The notes under the pieces: generated by a model
Told to the model about the DNA's origin: nothing
What the model saw: only the letters and a program-made list of their open reading frames with translations
The model's database searches: none
Program-made: the position numbers and the translations under genes
Shown: positions 40,380 to 49,310 of the stretch, one piece after another
Layout of the letters: each line of letters starts with the position of its first letter
Numbering within the stretch: position 1 is the stretch's first letter
Origin: JACDAN01 sp035707105
GTDB lineage: Bacteria > Actinomycetota > Thermoleophilia > Gaiellales > Gaiellaceae
Direction of reading: 5' to 3'
NCBI GenBank assembly: GCA_035707105.1
Contig: DASSUI010000008.1
Span: 1-54,109, forward strand
Length of the DNA: 54,109 nucleotides

Positions 40380-42317
40380 CTAGACCCGGCCGACCTCCTC
40401 GGCGAAGTCGGGGACGTCGTCGCCGGCGAGGACGAAGCGAACGGTGTCCGGGTCGGGCACCTCGAGCTCTGCGCTGACCCCGCTCCACTCGGCCATCTCT
40501 CGAAGGGCCGTCTCGAGGCCGCCGTCGGAGACGTCGTGGAGGAGCGAAAGCCCTGCAGCCGCCCGCCAGACGAGCCCGATCAACTCCGTCTCGGAAGCGA
40601 GCCACTCTTTCCCAAGTAACACAGTGTCACTTGCCCCTCGAACCACACTGACCGTGTCCCCTCGGCGCCAGCCGCGCGGGACCCGCGTCACGTCGGCGAC
40701 GAGCCCGACACAGCCGACGACCGGGGTCGGCGGGATCGAGCGGCCGTCCGTGTCGTTGTAGAGCGAGACGTTGCCGCTGACGACGGGGATCCCGAGCGCC
40801 TCGGCCGCCTGTGCGATGCCCTCGATCGCCTGCTCGAGCTCCCACGCGATCTCGGCTTTCTCCGGATTGCCGAAGTTGAGGCAGTCCGTGAGGCCGATCG
40901 GCTCGCCGCCGACGCAGGCGACGTTGCGCGCCGCATCGAGGACGGCCAGCGCGCCGGCGCCGAACGGGTCGCGCTCGCCGACCGGCGGGCCGTCGAGCGA
41001 GACGGCCAGGCCGCGCTGCCCGTCAAGCCGGAGCACGGCGGCGTCGAGTCCCGGGCGGCGAACCGTCCGGGAGCCGACGAGGTGGTCGTAGCGCTCGTAG
41101 ATCCAGCGCCGACTCGTGAGGTTCGACTCCGCGACGGGCGCCGGGCTGGTCTCTTTCGGCCGTACCTCGACCCGGTAGCGCGGGCACTCGTCCGTCAGCA
41201 GCGAGGCGGGGATCTCGCCGACGACCTCGCCGCCGTGGAAGGCTCGCAGCTCGCCTGTGTCGGTCACCTCGCCGATCACGGCGTGGGCGAGCTCCCACCT
41301 GCGGCATACGGCGAGCACGTCCTCGAGCCGGTCGGGCCGCACGACCGCGACCATCCGCTCCTGGCTCTCGGAGATCATGATCTCCCACGGCTCGAGCTCC
41401 TCCCGGAGCGGCACGCGCTCGAGGTCGACGTCGACGCCGGCACCGTCCCGCGCCATCTCCGCCAGCGAGGAGGCGAGGCCGGCGGCGCCGCAATCCTGCA
41501 GCGACTCGACGAGGCCGCGCTCCACGAGCTCGAGGCTCGACTCGATCAGCTTCTTGCCGGTGAACGGATCGCCGATCTGGACGGAAGGCCGCTTGTCCGC
41601 GTCCTCCTCGCCCAGCTCCTGGCTCGCCAGCACGCTGGCGCCGCCGATGCCGTCCCGTCCCGTCGTCGCGCCGTAGAGGAGGAGGAGACCGCCGGTCAGC
41701 GTCGCCCGGGCGCGGGTGAGCCGCTCCACCGGGAGCAGCCCGACGCACATCGCGTTCACGAGGCAGTTGCCGGCGTACGCCTCGTCGAAGACCGCCTCGC
41801 CGCCGACCGTCGGCACGCCGACGCAGTTCCCGTAATGCCCGATCCCCTCGACGGCCCGCTCGAACGTCCAGTCCGGTTCCCCGAAACGGAGGCCGTCCAG
41901 CAGCGCGATCGGCCGCGCGCCCATCGCGATGACGTCGCGCAGGATCCCGCCGACGCCGGTCGCGGCGCCCTGGAACGGCTCCACGGCCGAGGGGTGGTTG
42001 TGGCTCTCGACCTTGAACGCGACCGCCTCGCCGCCGCCGAGGTCGAGCACCCCCGCGTTCTCGCCCGGCCCCTGGAGCACGCGCTCGCCGCTCGAAGGCA
42101 GCCGCTTCAGCAGTAGCGCCGAGTGCTTGTAGCCGCAGTGCTCCGACCAGAGGAGCGAGAAGACGGCCAGCTCGAAGTCATTGGGCTCGCGTTCGAGCAA
42201 CTCGCGGATACGGTCGAACTCGCCGTCCGTGAGGCCGAGCGCACGATGGAGCGGCTGTTCCGCGACCCGCGTCAGAAGTCTGAGAATAGTCGCCCGGACG
42301 GACGCGTTACCTTGCAA
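40380..42317 (-). CDS. purL: Phosphoribosylformylglycinamidine synthase subunit PurL
   Basis: About 645 residues, the small-PurL type that needs PurS and PurQ. Conserved segments: LFSLLWSEHCGYKHSALLLKRL, KVESHNHPSAVEPFQGAATG, VGVPTVGGEAVFDEAY and LSLLHDVSDGGL. No purS or purQ is nearby, so they must lie elsewhere. The start is ambiguous: the frame opens at TTG 42317, only two bases from the divergent transporter GTG, and the next start candidates are an ATT at 42287 and a CTG at 42275 preceded by a TATTCT hexamer (42288-42283). Family alignments begin near EQPLHRALGLTD. Confidence 0.92.
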   Translation of the reverse strand: MQGNASVRATILRLLTRVAEQPLHRALGLTDGEFDRIRELLEREPNDFELAVFSLLWSEHCGYKHSALLLKRLPSSGERVLQGPGENAGVLDLGGGEAVAFKVESHNHPSAVEPFQGAATGVGGILRDVIAMGARPIALLDGLRFGEPDWTFERAVEGIGHYGNCVGVPTVGGEAVFDEAYAGNCLVNAMCVGLLPVERLTRARATLTGGLLLLYGATTGRDGIGGASVLASQELGEEDADKRPSVQIGDPFTGKKLIESSLELVERGLVESLQDCGAAGLASSLAEMARDGAGVDVDLERVPLREELEPWEIMISESQERMVAVVRPDRLEDVLAVCRRWELAHAVIGEVTDTGELRAFHGGEVVGEIPASLLTDECPRYRVEVRPKETSPAPVAESNLTSRRWIYERYDHLVGSRTVRRPGLDAAVLRLDGQRGLAVSLDGPPVGERDPFGAGALAVLDAARNVACVGGEPIGLTDCLNFGNPEKAEIAWELEQAIEGIAQAAEALGIPVVSGNVSLYNDTDGRSIPPTPVVGCVGLVADVTRVPRGWRRGDTVSVVRGASDTVLLGKEWLASETELIGLVWRAAAGLSLLHDVSDGGLETALREMAEWSGVSAELEVPDPDTVRFVLAGDDVPDFAEEVGRV

Positions 42318-42319
42318 CA

Positions 42320-43231
42320 GTGAGCCGTCGGTACGTCCCGCTTCTGCTGTCGCTCGCCCTGATCTGGGGCTCGTCGTTCATGTTCATCGAGATCGCCCTG
42401 GACGACCTCTCTCCGGCGGCGACGATGACCGGACGGCTGCTGTTCGCGTCGGCGGCGCTCGGCGCCATGCTCGTCGCGCGCAGGGGCTTCCGGCAGGCCG
42501 TCCGCTGCATGCGGGACTTCGGCTGGGCCGGGCTCGTCCTCGGCGTGATCAGCACGGCGCTGCCGTTCTGGCTGATCGCGTGGGGCCAGACCCGAATCGA
42601 CTCCGGAATCGCCGCGATCGCGAACGCCTCCATGCCGATCTTCGTCGCGCTGCTCGCGATGCGGTTCGCCCAGCACGAACGCGTCGCCGGGCTGCGGGCA
42701 TTCGGGCTTGTGCTCGGGATCGTGGGCGTTGGCGTCCTCGTCGGCGTCGATCCGGCCGGCGGCTGGGCCGGCGCGGTCGGCACGCTCGCCGTGATCCTGG
42801 CCTCGATCTCATACGCGGCCGGCTCGCTCTACAGCCAGCACAAGCTCGGAGACTCCTCGGGCCTGCTGGTGTCGACGGCCTCGGCCCTCTGGGGCACCCT
42901 GGTCATCCTCCCGTTCGGCGTCGCGCAGGGGCCGGGCGGCATGCCCGGCTGGGAGGCGATCGCGTCCGTCGCCGTCCTCGGCCTGGGCGGGACTGCGCTC
43001 GGCCTGATGATGTACCTCCGCCTGCTCCAGGATTACGGCTCGGCGAAGGCGAGCCTCGTCGTCTACCTGCTCCCGGTCGTGGCGCTCGTCTACGGCGCCG
43101 TCTTCCTGGACGAGCCGATCCGCGTGACGGCGGTGGTCGGCCTGGCGCTCATCCTCGGCGGTGTGGCTCTCGGCTCCGGGCTCGTGAGGCCGCTGCGCCG
43201 CCAGGAGCCCGTCCCGGCCCCGACGCCTTGA
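42320..43231 (+). CDS. DMT/EamA-family transporter
   Basis: 303 residues, ten hydrophobic helices in two EamA repeats (LLLSLALIWGSSFMFIEIAL at the start of repeat one; LAVILASISYAAGSLYSQHK opening repeat two). Conserved loop PFWLIAWGQTRIDSGIAAI is typical of drug/metabolite exporters. Substrate unknown. GTG start almost touches the divergent purL. The stop overlaps the next start as TTGA, so the following GNAT gene is coupled. Confidence 0.9.
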   Translation: MSRRYVPLLLSLALIWGSSFMFIEIALDDLSPAATMTGRLLFASAALGAMLVARRGFRQAVRCMRDFGWAGLVLGVISTALPFWLIAWGQTRIDSGIAAIANASMPIFVALLAMRFAQHERVAGLRAFGLVLGIVGVGVLVGVDPAGGWAGAVGTLAVILASISYAAGSLYSQHKLGDSSGLLVSTASALWGTLVILPFGVAQGPGGMPGWEAIASVAVLGLGGTALGLMMYLRLLQDYGSAKASLVVYLLPVVALVYGAVFLDEPIRVTAVVGLALILGGVALGSGLVRPLRRQEPVPAPTP

Positions 43232-43764
43232 CCCTCGAGGGCGACGGCCTCCGGCTCCGCCGGGCGACCGCAGAGGACGTCGACTTCTTCGTCGAGCTCC
43301 TGAACGACGACGAGACGTCGCCGTTCCTGGCTGCGTCCAGGACCCGCGACCGTCAAGGCGTCGAGGGCGACGTTCGGGCGTCCGGCGAGACGCCGACCGA
43401 GTCCGGCTTGTTCGTGATCGAGGTGCCCGACGGCCACGGCTGGACGCGGGCCGGGATGATGGAGTTCTCGCTCGCGAACCGCCGGAGCCGCATCGCGCGC
43501 CTGGGCGGGCTCGCCGTCCACCCCGATTTCCGCGGCCGCCGGCTCTCCGACGACGCGGCCCGGATCCTCCAGCGGCACCTGCTCCTCGACCTCGACTTTC
43601 ACCGTCTCGAGCTCGAGTGTTACGGCTTCAACGAGCGAGCGATCCGGCATGCCGAGCGGGCCGGATTCGTCCGCGAGGGGGTGAGGCGGAGGGCGTACTT
43701 GCGGCACGGCGAGTGGGTCGACGGCGTTTTGTTCGGCCTGATCAGGGAAGATCTGGAGCAGTGA
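43228..43764 (+). CDS. GNAT family N-acetyltransferase
   Basis: 178 residues from a TTG that overlaps the transporter stop. Starts LTLEGDGLRLRRATAEDVDFF as RimJ/RimL-like enzymes do; the acetyl-CoA binding strand-loop-helix is ARLGGLAVHPDFRGRRLSDD, with a somewhat degenerate pyrophosphate loop (RGRRLS in place of RGxGxG/A). Ends ELECYGFNERAIRHAERAGF, characteristic of the family. Acetylation of an amine or protein N-terminus; target unknown. Confidence 0.88.
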   Translation: MTLEGDGLRLRRATAEDVDFFVELLNDDETSPFLAASRTRDRQGVEGDVRASGETPTESGLFVIEVPDGHGWTRAGMMEFSLANRRSRIARLGGLAVHPDFRGRRLSDDAARILQRHLLLDLDFHRLELECYGFNERAIRHAERAGFVREGVRRRAYLRHGEWVDGVLFGLIREDLEQ

Positions 43765-44429
43765 GATTCGTCCTGGCCGGAATCGCGGCGCTGCTGCTGC
43801 CGCTGGCCGCGGCGGCCCAATCCACCAACCGGTACGCCGTCTCCCTGCAGGGGACGATCATCGACCGCGTCTCGTACGTGTCGACACAGGCGGACGAGGA
43901 ATGCGTGGTCAGACGCGAAGGCACCGGGCTTCGGCGCGTCACCCTGCGGAGCGCCCGTCCGACGGCGATCTCGGTCCTCGGGACCGCGGGCCGGGTCGCC
44001 TATTCGCCCGCGAGGCTCGACCACGTACGGGTGACGGGGTCGACGGCAGTGGGCTCGTTCACGGAGACGAGGCGCTGCCGCGGCGCGCCACTCGTCAGAC
44101 GCGCCGGCGACTGCAGAGGGACTGCGATTCCGCCGGTCACGATTCGCGCGGCGTTCCGGCGGCCGGCGCGCAACGTGATCAGGTTCGGGGCCCGGCGCGC
44201 ACCGGGGCCGTTCACCGCGTGCGGTCTCGGCATTGCGTTCCGTCCCGCGTGGCTCGACCGGGTGCCGGGCAGGATCGACGAGCGCGCGCTTCTGAACGGC
44301 GTTTCGCCGGTCCGGGCGCGCGGGCGCCAGCACTCGCCGGTGCGCCTGGCCCAGAACGAGCCGCTCGTCGAGACGTCGCAGACCTCGGTCGTCAACTGGA
44401 CGCTGACGTTCCGTAGGATCGACGAGTAG
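43761..44429 (+). CDS. Secreted hypothetical protein
   Basis: 222 residues from a GTG overlapping the GNAT stop (GTGA). A signal peptide (VRFVLAGIAALLLPLAAAAQ) is followed by an Arg-rich beta-type sequence with five Cys. No family is recognised. Its stop TAG overlaps the next gene's GTG by one base (TAGTG), and TAGGAT (44414-44419) nine bases ahead of that GTG lies inside its coding end. Confidence 0.7.
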   Translation: MRFVLAGIAALLLPLAAAAQSTNRYAVSLQGTIIDRVSYVSTQADEECVVRREGTGLRRVTLRSARPTAISVLGTAGRVAYSPARLDHVRVTGSTAVGSFTETRRCRGAPLVRRAGDCRGTAIPPVTIRAAFRRPARNVIRFGARRAPGPFTACGLGIAFRPAWLDRVPGRIDERALLNGVSPVRARGRQHSPVRLAQNEPLVETSQTSVVNWTLTFRRIDE

Positions 44430-44803
44430 TGGAGCTCGTCCACACCTGCTACCGGGTGACCGACCCCGAGCGGTCGATCGCGTTCTACGAGGCACTCGGC
44501 CTGGAGAAGCGCCGCGAGCTGCCGATCCGGGACGAGGCCGTCAACTACTTCCTCGGCGTGCCCGGGCAGGAGCTCCCGGAGCTGGAGCTGACGTACAACT
44601 TCGGCGTCGACTCGTACGAGCTCGGCACGGGGTACGGCCACGTAGCGCTGACGGTGGACGACCTCGATGGGACGCTCGAGCGTCTCGCCGCGCAGGGCAT
44701 CGAGCCGGAGCGCCCGCCCTACCAGGTGCGCGAGGGTGGCTCGCGGATTTGCTTCGTCCGCGACCCGGACTCGTACCGGGTGGAACTCATCGAGCGGGCG
44801 TAA
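44429..44803 (+). CDS. VOC family protein, lactoylglutathione lyase-like (glyoxalase I)
   Basis: 124 residues from a GTG. MELVHTCYRVTDPERSIAFY is the glyoxalase I opening (His5 and downstream ligands), YGHVALTVDDLDGTLERL supplies the second module His, and FVRDPDSYRVELIERA provides the final Glu ligand. The length and order match GloA-type enzymes that convert methylglyoxal adducts. Whether glutathione or mycothiol-like thiols are used is unknown. Its last 33 codons have diverged copies at 50182-50282 and a short one at 52467-52505. Confidence 0.88.
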   Translation: MELVHTCYRVTDPERSIAFYEALGLEKRRELPIRDEAVNYFLGVPGQELPELELTYNFGVDSYELGTGYGHVALTVDDLDGTLERLAAQGIEPERPPYQVREGGSRICFVRDPDSYRVELIERA

Positions 44804-44988
44804 ACGCTTGGCGGCGGATCCGGGGCTCAGCGCCCGATCGGGGGCTGCGATGGGGTGCGCGTGCTCGGAGGTGTCGGATCACTCCTCTCGGGGATAGGCA
44901 CGCGCTGGGGATCAAGCGATAAGGGAAGGGAAGAACGCAAGCCCTACGACGTCTGCGGTCACGCCTGCAAGCTCGAGGAGGTAGCTCA

Positions 44989-45426
44989 GTGACTCCCAGA
45001 CGCACCCACCGGAACCATTCGATCGTCTTAGCCGCTTTGCTCGCCGCGGCCGCCTGCGCATTCACTGTCACCCCCGCGTTTGCCGGAAAGGGCGGAGGTA
45101 CGCGGACGTCGAGTATCAGCCTCGTCATGCTTGCCACTTCTCTTGTCGAGCCGACTGGCCCGCACCTTGGTGACCAGGTGACATTCGCGGTGTCGACCAC
45201 TGCCACGACGCGGCCCTGGGTGAACGCCAACTGCTACCAGAACGGACGCCTCGTCTACAGCCAGTGGCGCGGCTTCTTCGATGAGTATCGCTCCGGCCAG
45301 GTCTTGACACTCGGCCCCACTGCCTCGTGGACAAGCGGAGATGCCGACTGCCGCGCCGACCTCGTCAATCGAGACAACTTCCGAAAGCGAGTCCTCGCCT
45401 CCACGACGTTCCACGTCGTCGGCTAA
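44989..45426 (+). CDS. Secreted hypothetical protein
   Basis: 145 residues from a GTG with a strong GAGGAGG ribosome site. A signal peptide (about 1-32, VLAALLAAAACAFTVTPAFA) precedes a short beta-rich mature part with two Cys (ANCYQNGRLVYSQW, GDADCRADLVN) that probably form a disulphide. The reading resembles small Ig-like extracellular domains, but no family is assigned. Ends at the bidirectional terminator shared with the convergent repeat protein. The 185-base gap before it (44804-44988) shows no other feature. Confidence 0.75.
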   Translation: MTPRRTHRNHSIVLAALLAAAACAFTVTPAFAGKGGGTRTSSISLVMLATSLVEPTGPHLGDQVTFAVSTTATTRPWVNANCYQNGRLVYSQWRGFFDEYRSGQVLTLGPTASWTSGDADCRADLVNRDNFRKRVLASTTFHVVG

Positions 45427-45442
45427 AGCACACGTTCGAGCA

Positions 45443-45475
45443 GCAGGAAGGGCCGACATAGTCGGCCCTTCCTGC
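45443..45475. terminator. Bidirectional rho-independent-type terminator
   Basis: A perfect 15-bp stem with the 3-base loop ATA lies between two convergent genes (stops at 45426 and 45489). It serves both strands; U-tracts are weak on either side. Confidence 0.85.
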
Positions 45476-45488
45476 GGATCGTGACGTA

Positions 45489-48329
45489 CTAGGCCTTCGG
45501 ACAGTTCTCGTGCGAGAGGTCGTTCGCGCTCGCCAATTGCGTCGCCGTCGGCTCTGCCTGGAGGTTGACGATCGCATCGTGAACCATCTGGAGCACCTGA
45601 ATCGTCGTGAAGGTGTAGGCGACCGACGCCGAGCTGAGAAGACCCGCCACGCCATGGCGCGCCAGCTTCTGGAAGCCCCCGCCGCCGAGATTGATTGCCT
45701 GGAGCATCGTGAGGTTCGGATCCAGCCCGGCAGCGGTCATCTGCGCGCTCGTGAGTCCGAAGATGTCCTTGAAGAGCTGGACGGTCAGCCCGGTCGTGCC
45801 GACGTACGTGTAGGGCGCCCCGAGCCCGGTAATCGCCGTTCGGACTTTGACGACGATTGGATCGGTGTAGCCGTCCCACACGTTGGTCCACCGCTTGAAG
45901 AAGCCGGGCGTGCAGCCCTCGCCTCCGGTCACTTGAACGCTGCACGTCCCATTGTCGGTGACGTCATTCGGGAAGTTCAGCGGGTGGTAGTGAGCGGTCA
46001 CGGTGTTGCTCAGCGTTCCGACGGCCGTGGCGACAGCCGTGTAGGTGAAGCTGCACGACGCGCCGGGTGCGAGTGAACCGCAGCCGGCCCCCATCGCCGT
46101 CGACGTCAGATCGGTGGTGACGTTGCCCGGGTTCCTGACGTCGGTCACCGAGTCGAGGATGAGGTTGGGAGCATCGCTCGAACTCGTGTTCTGAATCCCG
46201 CACGTGAAGGTGACGGTCTGACCGACGGTCACGTTTGCCGGCGCGCACTGTTTCGTGACGTCGACCGAGGCCGTGAACAGGTTGACCGAGTGGTCGTCGC
46301 TGTCGGTGATCTCGTTGGGGAACCCTGAGGGGTTGTAGACGACCGTCACGGTGTTCTCGAGCGGGTCGGGATCGCCGGCCTGCACGACCCGGTTGACCGT
46401 GAACGAGCATTGGTCGGTGCCGGTCGAGTCGTCGCCGTCGGCGTCGGTGAGTTCGTCACAGGCGGCCGGTGCGTCGTCGAGGAGATCGCCGAGCAGCGTG
46501 TCGTCGATCGACTTGACCACCAGGTTCGGGCTGTCGGTGGAGCTGCGGTTGAAGATCTTGAAGGTGTAGGTGACCGTGTCGCCCACCTTCGACAGCTCCG
46601 TGCCGGTCTTCTGCACTTCGACGGCCGGCTGGAACAGGTTGACCGAGTGGTCGTCGCTGTCGGTGATCTCGTTGGGGAACCCTGAGGGGTTGTAGTGGAC
46701 GGTGACCGTGTTCGGCAGCGGATCGGCGTCGCCGGCCTGCACGGCGCGGGTGGCCTTGATCTCGCAACTGGCACCCGTGGCCAGGGTGGCCGTGCAGGTG
46801 CTGTCGGTGACGAACGGGTTCGCCGCGTCGAGGAGGTCGCCGAGCAGCGTGTCCGTGATCGTCCCGTTCACGAGGTCGGGACTGTCGCTCGAGCTCGTAT
46901 TCGTGACCGTGATCGTGTAGTCGACGTCGTCCCCGACCTTGGAGAGCTCGTCGCCGGTCTTTTCGACCGACACGCTCGGCTGGAACAGCTCGACCGAGTG
47001 GTCGTCGCTGTCGGTGATCGCTTGCCCGCTCAGATCCTGGTTGCCCTTGTAGACGGCCGTGACCGTGTTGACAAGCGGGTCGGGGTCGTTATCGGGCACG
47101 GTGAAGTTGACGCTGAAGCTGCAAGAGGCGCCGGGGGCAAGCGTGTCGCAGGTGGCCGGAGCGTCGTCCTCGAGATCTCCGAGAACGTCGTCCGTAAGCG
47201 TGTCGAGGTAGAGCGTCGCAGCGCCTGTGTTTGTGATCGTGAAGTCGTAGGTAACGTCGTCGCCGGCCTTCGAGAGTGCCGGCCCTGTCTTGGTGATCTC
47301 GACGCTGCAGAGCTCGAAGTCGTCGAACACGAAGTCCTGCGCCGATTCGTTGATGTTCTGCGACTGGCTCGTGTCGGCGAGGACGGTCTGGAAGCATCCC
47401 TCGACGCCGAAATGCGTCAGGTCGATGCCGCCCTCGAAGAAGGTGCCCTCGGCGAAGTCGTTCGGCTGCGGAGTGCCGGGGGGATTCTCGCCGGGGAACT
47501 TTGACGTATACGTCCACGGGGCGTCCGTGGCCAGGTTCGTCGTGTTGTTGCCGTCACCGAAGACGGTGCCGCAGACGAAGTCGTTGGCAAGGGCGATGTC
47601 GCAGTCGACACCCGTATCCTCCAGATCCCATCCGATGCCCGGAGCAACGCCGTCCCACCGGTAGACGTCTGCGGTGACCCCCTCGCCGCCTTGCGTGAAC
47701 TGTGAGACGACGTAGAGGTCACCGTCGACATGGGCGGCGAGGCCGCCGAGGCCGTCGCCGAACGTTCCGCCGATTGTCGTGCAAGGAGTGGGCATGCAGC
47801 CCAGCTTCTGGAGGCCGGACTGGAGGAACATGAAGCCGAGCCCGCTGTCGCCGTTATTTGCGAACCGGTCGGCGCCCATGTAGAGGATCTGGTGCCCTGC
47901 GAGGGGATTGCCGGCGAAGTCGCCGGTGCCGGGCACCGTGTAAATCGCGGCATAGGCGTGCTCGATGTCGTTCTTGTCGTTCGACGCGGTGTTGTCGCAC
48001 CACCTCCAGGACGAGATGTCGTCGATTTCCTTCGTCCCCTGGCAGAAGGTGTCGTCGTCCTGGTTAAAGAAGTCGGTTGCGAAGATGTGTCGCACGTCCG
48101 AGCCCGTTTCGGCGACGACAACCGTGTCCCAGTCGTCTCCCGTTGGAGTCGGAGTCGCGTCTACGGCGTTGTTGTCGAGCTCGAAGATCTCGCCGACGCC
48201 GGTGGGCGGATCGAAGTCGTGGACCGCCGCTGAGTACGGCACGCCGACCGCGAGCGCGATGCTCGCGGCGAGGCCCGTGAAAAGGGCAAGCGTTCGTCCC
48301 CCCGATCGTCGTTGTCTCGTCCGTGCCAC
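45489..48329 (-). CDS. Large secreted protein with tandem DUF11-like repeats
   Basis: 946 residues from the GTG at 48329, chosen because GGGGAGGAGGAG precedes it; the frame is open 30 codons further. Signal peptide about residues 12-35. Residues 35-340 form an unknown N-terminal domain rich in Asp, Asn and Gly, with six or more Cys. Four DUF11/DUF7507-like repeats follow at about 343-450, 453-567, 570-685 and 688-800; each opens like VEVQKTGTELSKVGDTVTY and closes like ITDSDDHSVNLF. The C-terminal part (806-946) starts GCTPGFFKRWTNVWDG, a motif often found at the end of such actinobacterial surface proteins. No sortase signal or membrane anchor is seen. Probably an adhesin or surface-layer protein; the repeats are near identical at DNA level. 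Confidence 0.85.
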   Translation of the reverse strand: MARTRQRRSGGRTLALFTGLAASIALAVGVPYSAAVHDFDPPTGVGEIFELDNNAVDATPTPTGDDWDTVVVAETGSDVRHIFATDFFNQDDDTFCQGTKEIDDISSWRWCDNTASNDKNDIEHAYAAIYTVPGTGDFAGNPLAGHQILYMGADRFANNGDSGLGFMFLQSGLQKLGCMPTPCTTIGGTFGDGLGGLAAHVDGDLYVVSQFTQGGEGVTADVYRWDGVAPGIGWDLEDTGVDCDIALANDFVCGTVFGDGNNTTNLATDAPWTYTSKFPGENPPGTPQPNDFAEGTFFEGGIDLTHFGVEGCFQTVLADTSQSQNINESAQDFVFDDFELCSVEITKTGPALSKAGDDVTYDFTITNTGAATLYLDTLTDDVLGDLEDDAPATCDTLAPGASCSFSVNFTVPDNDPDPLVNTVTAVYKGNQDLSGQAITDSDDHSVELFQPSVSVEKTGDELSKVGDDVDYTITVTNTSSSDSPDLVNGTITDTLLGDLLDAANPFVTDSTCTATLATGASCEIKATRAVQAGDADPLPNTVTVHYNPSGFPNEITDSDDHSVNLFQPAVEVQKTGTELSKVGDTVTYTFKIFNRSSTDSPNLVVKSIDDTLLGDLLDDAPAACDELTDADGDDSTGTDQCSFTVNRVVQAGDPDPLENTVTVVYNPSGFPNEITDSDDHSVNLFTASVDVTKQCAPANVTVGQTVTFTCGIQNTSSSDAPNLILDSVTDVRNPGNVTTDLTSTAMGAGCGSLAPGASCSFTYTAVATAVGTLSNTVTAHYHPLNFPNDVTDNGTCSVQVTGGEGCTPGFFKRWTNVWDGYTDPIVVKVRTAITGLGAPYTYVGTTGLTVQLFKDIFGLTSAQMTAAGLDPNLTMLQAINLGGGGFQKLARHGVAGLLSSASVAYTFTTIQVLQMVHDAIVNLQAEPTATQLASANDLSHENCPKA
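46275..46338. repeat. 64-bp exact direct repeat, copy 1
   Basis: Identical base for base to 46632-46695, 357 bases (119 codons) apart, encoding the end of one DUF11-like repeat unit. A 28-base piece of it also recurs near 46990. Confidence 0.9.
46632..46695. repeat. 64-bp exact direct repeat, copy 2
   Basis: Second copy of the repeat at 46275-46338. Perfect identity including third codon positions points to a recent duplication or gene conversion. Confidence 0.9.
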
Positions 48330-48389
48330 GAGCTCCTCCTCCCCTCGGACCAGCTCCCGGAGTCGAGCGCACCTGCCCGCTCCGATGCG

Positions 48390-48419
48390 AGCATAGAACT
48401 GCCGAGAAGCTCGCAACAA
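48390..48419 (-). promoter_or_regulatory. Candidate promoter of the repeat protein
   Basis: On the minus strand TTGTTG (48419-48414) is followed after 18 bases by TATGCT (48395-48390). About 55 bases of leader then reach the GGGGAGGAGGAG ribosome site, so this gene, unlike many in the window, is leadered. Confidence 0.5.
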
Positions 48420-48543
48420 CGGGCATACACCCGATCCTCTTCCCCGTCGAGGGGACTAAGCCCCGCCTAGGTATCCCCTCCTCGATAGACCTGAGCGTTC
48501 GGCCTCGTGGACATGAGACAGCGGGTCTGGAACACTCATCTCC

Positions 48544-49266
48544 ATGCCATCAGAGTTGGGGCCTCGCCGGAGCGCCTCACGCCTAGGAGGTGGAGTCGGG
48601 CGCTACATCCTCGTTGTCGACGACGACGAAGCGTTCCTTCACTACACGTCGGATCTCCTGGAGCGGGCCGGTTTCGAGTGCCGGCAAATTCCGCGAGGCA
48701 TGGAGGCGCTCGCCGTTGCCAGAGACGAGCGGCCGCTCCTCGTCATCCTCGACGTCAAGCTTCCGGACCTGAGCGGTTACGAGGTGTGCCGAGAACTCCG
48801 CGAGGAGCTCGGTGAAGAACTCCCGATCATCTTCGTTTCGGGTGAACGGACGGAGGCATACGACCGCACGGCGGGCTTCCTGCTGGGAGGGGATGACTAC
48901 CTGGTGAAACCCTTCGAGCCCGACGACCTCTTGGCGAGGGTTCGCCGGTGGACAGCTCGCTCGACGTACAAGCACACGCGGGCGAGCGATGGGGGCCCGA
49001 TCGATCTGACCCGCCGCGAATTCGAGGTGTTACGTCTCATCGCCGCGGGTCTGGGCTCGGCCGCGATCGCACGGCGCCTCGTAATCAGTACGAAGACCGT
49101 CTCCAGCCATGTGCAGCGCGTCTTGGCCAAGCTCGGCGCTCATAGCCGGGGCGAGGCAGTGGCGGCGGCCTACCGCGAGCGGCTGATCGATCCGGCCGAG
49201 GTTGCCGCTATCGAGAGCGACGACGAGGCATCAGCGCGACTCCCTCAGCATTCGCAGGGGGTCTAG
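48544..49266 (+). CDS. Response regulator with LuxR-type HTH output domain
   Basis: 240 residues. Receiver domain about 20-135: acidic cluster VVDDDE, phosphoacceptor Asp70 in VILDVKLPDLSG, and Lys122 in DDYLVKPFEPDD. LuxR/FixJ-type HTH about 152-215 (LTRREFEVLRLIAAGLGSAAIARRLVIS, TKTVSSHVQRVLAKLG). No histidine kinase is adjacent, so it is an orphan here. The 124-base gap upstream (48420-48543) separates it from the divergent repeat-protein gene, a plausible target. Confidence 0.92.
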   Translation: MPSELGPRRSASRLGGGVGRYILVVDDDEAFLHYTSDLLERAGFECRQIPRGMEALAVARDERPLLVILDVKLPDLSGYEVCRELREELGEELPIIFVSGERTEAYDRTAGFLLGGDDYLVKPFEPDDLLARVRRWTARSTYKHTRASDGGPIDLTRREFEVLRLIAAGLGSAAIARRLVISTKTVSSHVQRVLAKLGAHSRGEAVAAAYRERLIDPAEVAAIESDDEASARLPQHSQGV

Positions 49267-49293
49267 CTCAGACGTCGCGGCGTCCCACACCCT

Positions 49294-49310
49294 CTGCGGG
49301 TCGTCCGCAG
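49294..49310. terminator. Small hairpin between convergent genes
   Basis: CTGCGG-gtcgt-CCGCAG, a 6-bp stem in the 44 bases between the response regulator and the following minus-strand gene. Weak; no T-run. Confidence 0.3.

Noticed and set aside
42304..42311. GCGTTACC matching the TetR half-site at 7673
   Set aside because: No inverted partner nearby; an eight-base match is expected about once or twice in this window.
44976..44990. GGTAGCTCAGT resembling a tRNA D-arm
   Set aside because: No acceptor, anticodon or T-arm follows; it is the ribosome site and start of a secreted protein gene.
46275..46695. Repeats considered as a CRISPR-like array
   Set aside because: Only two copies, 357 bases apart, in frame within a repeat-protein coding sequence.
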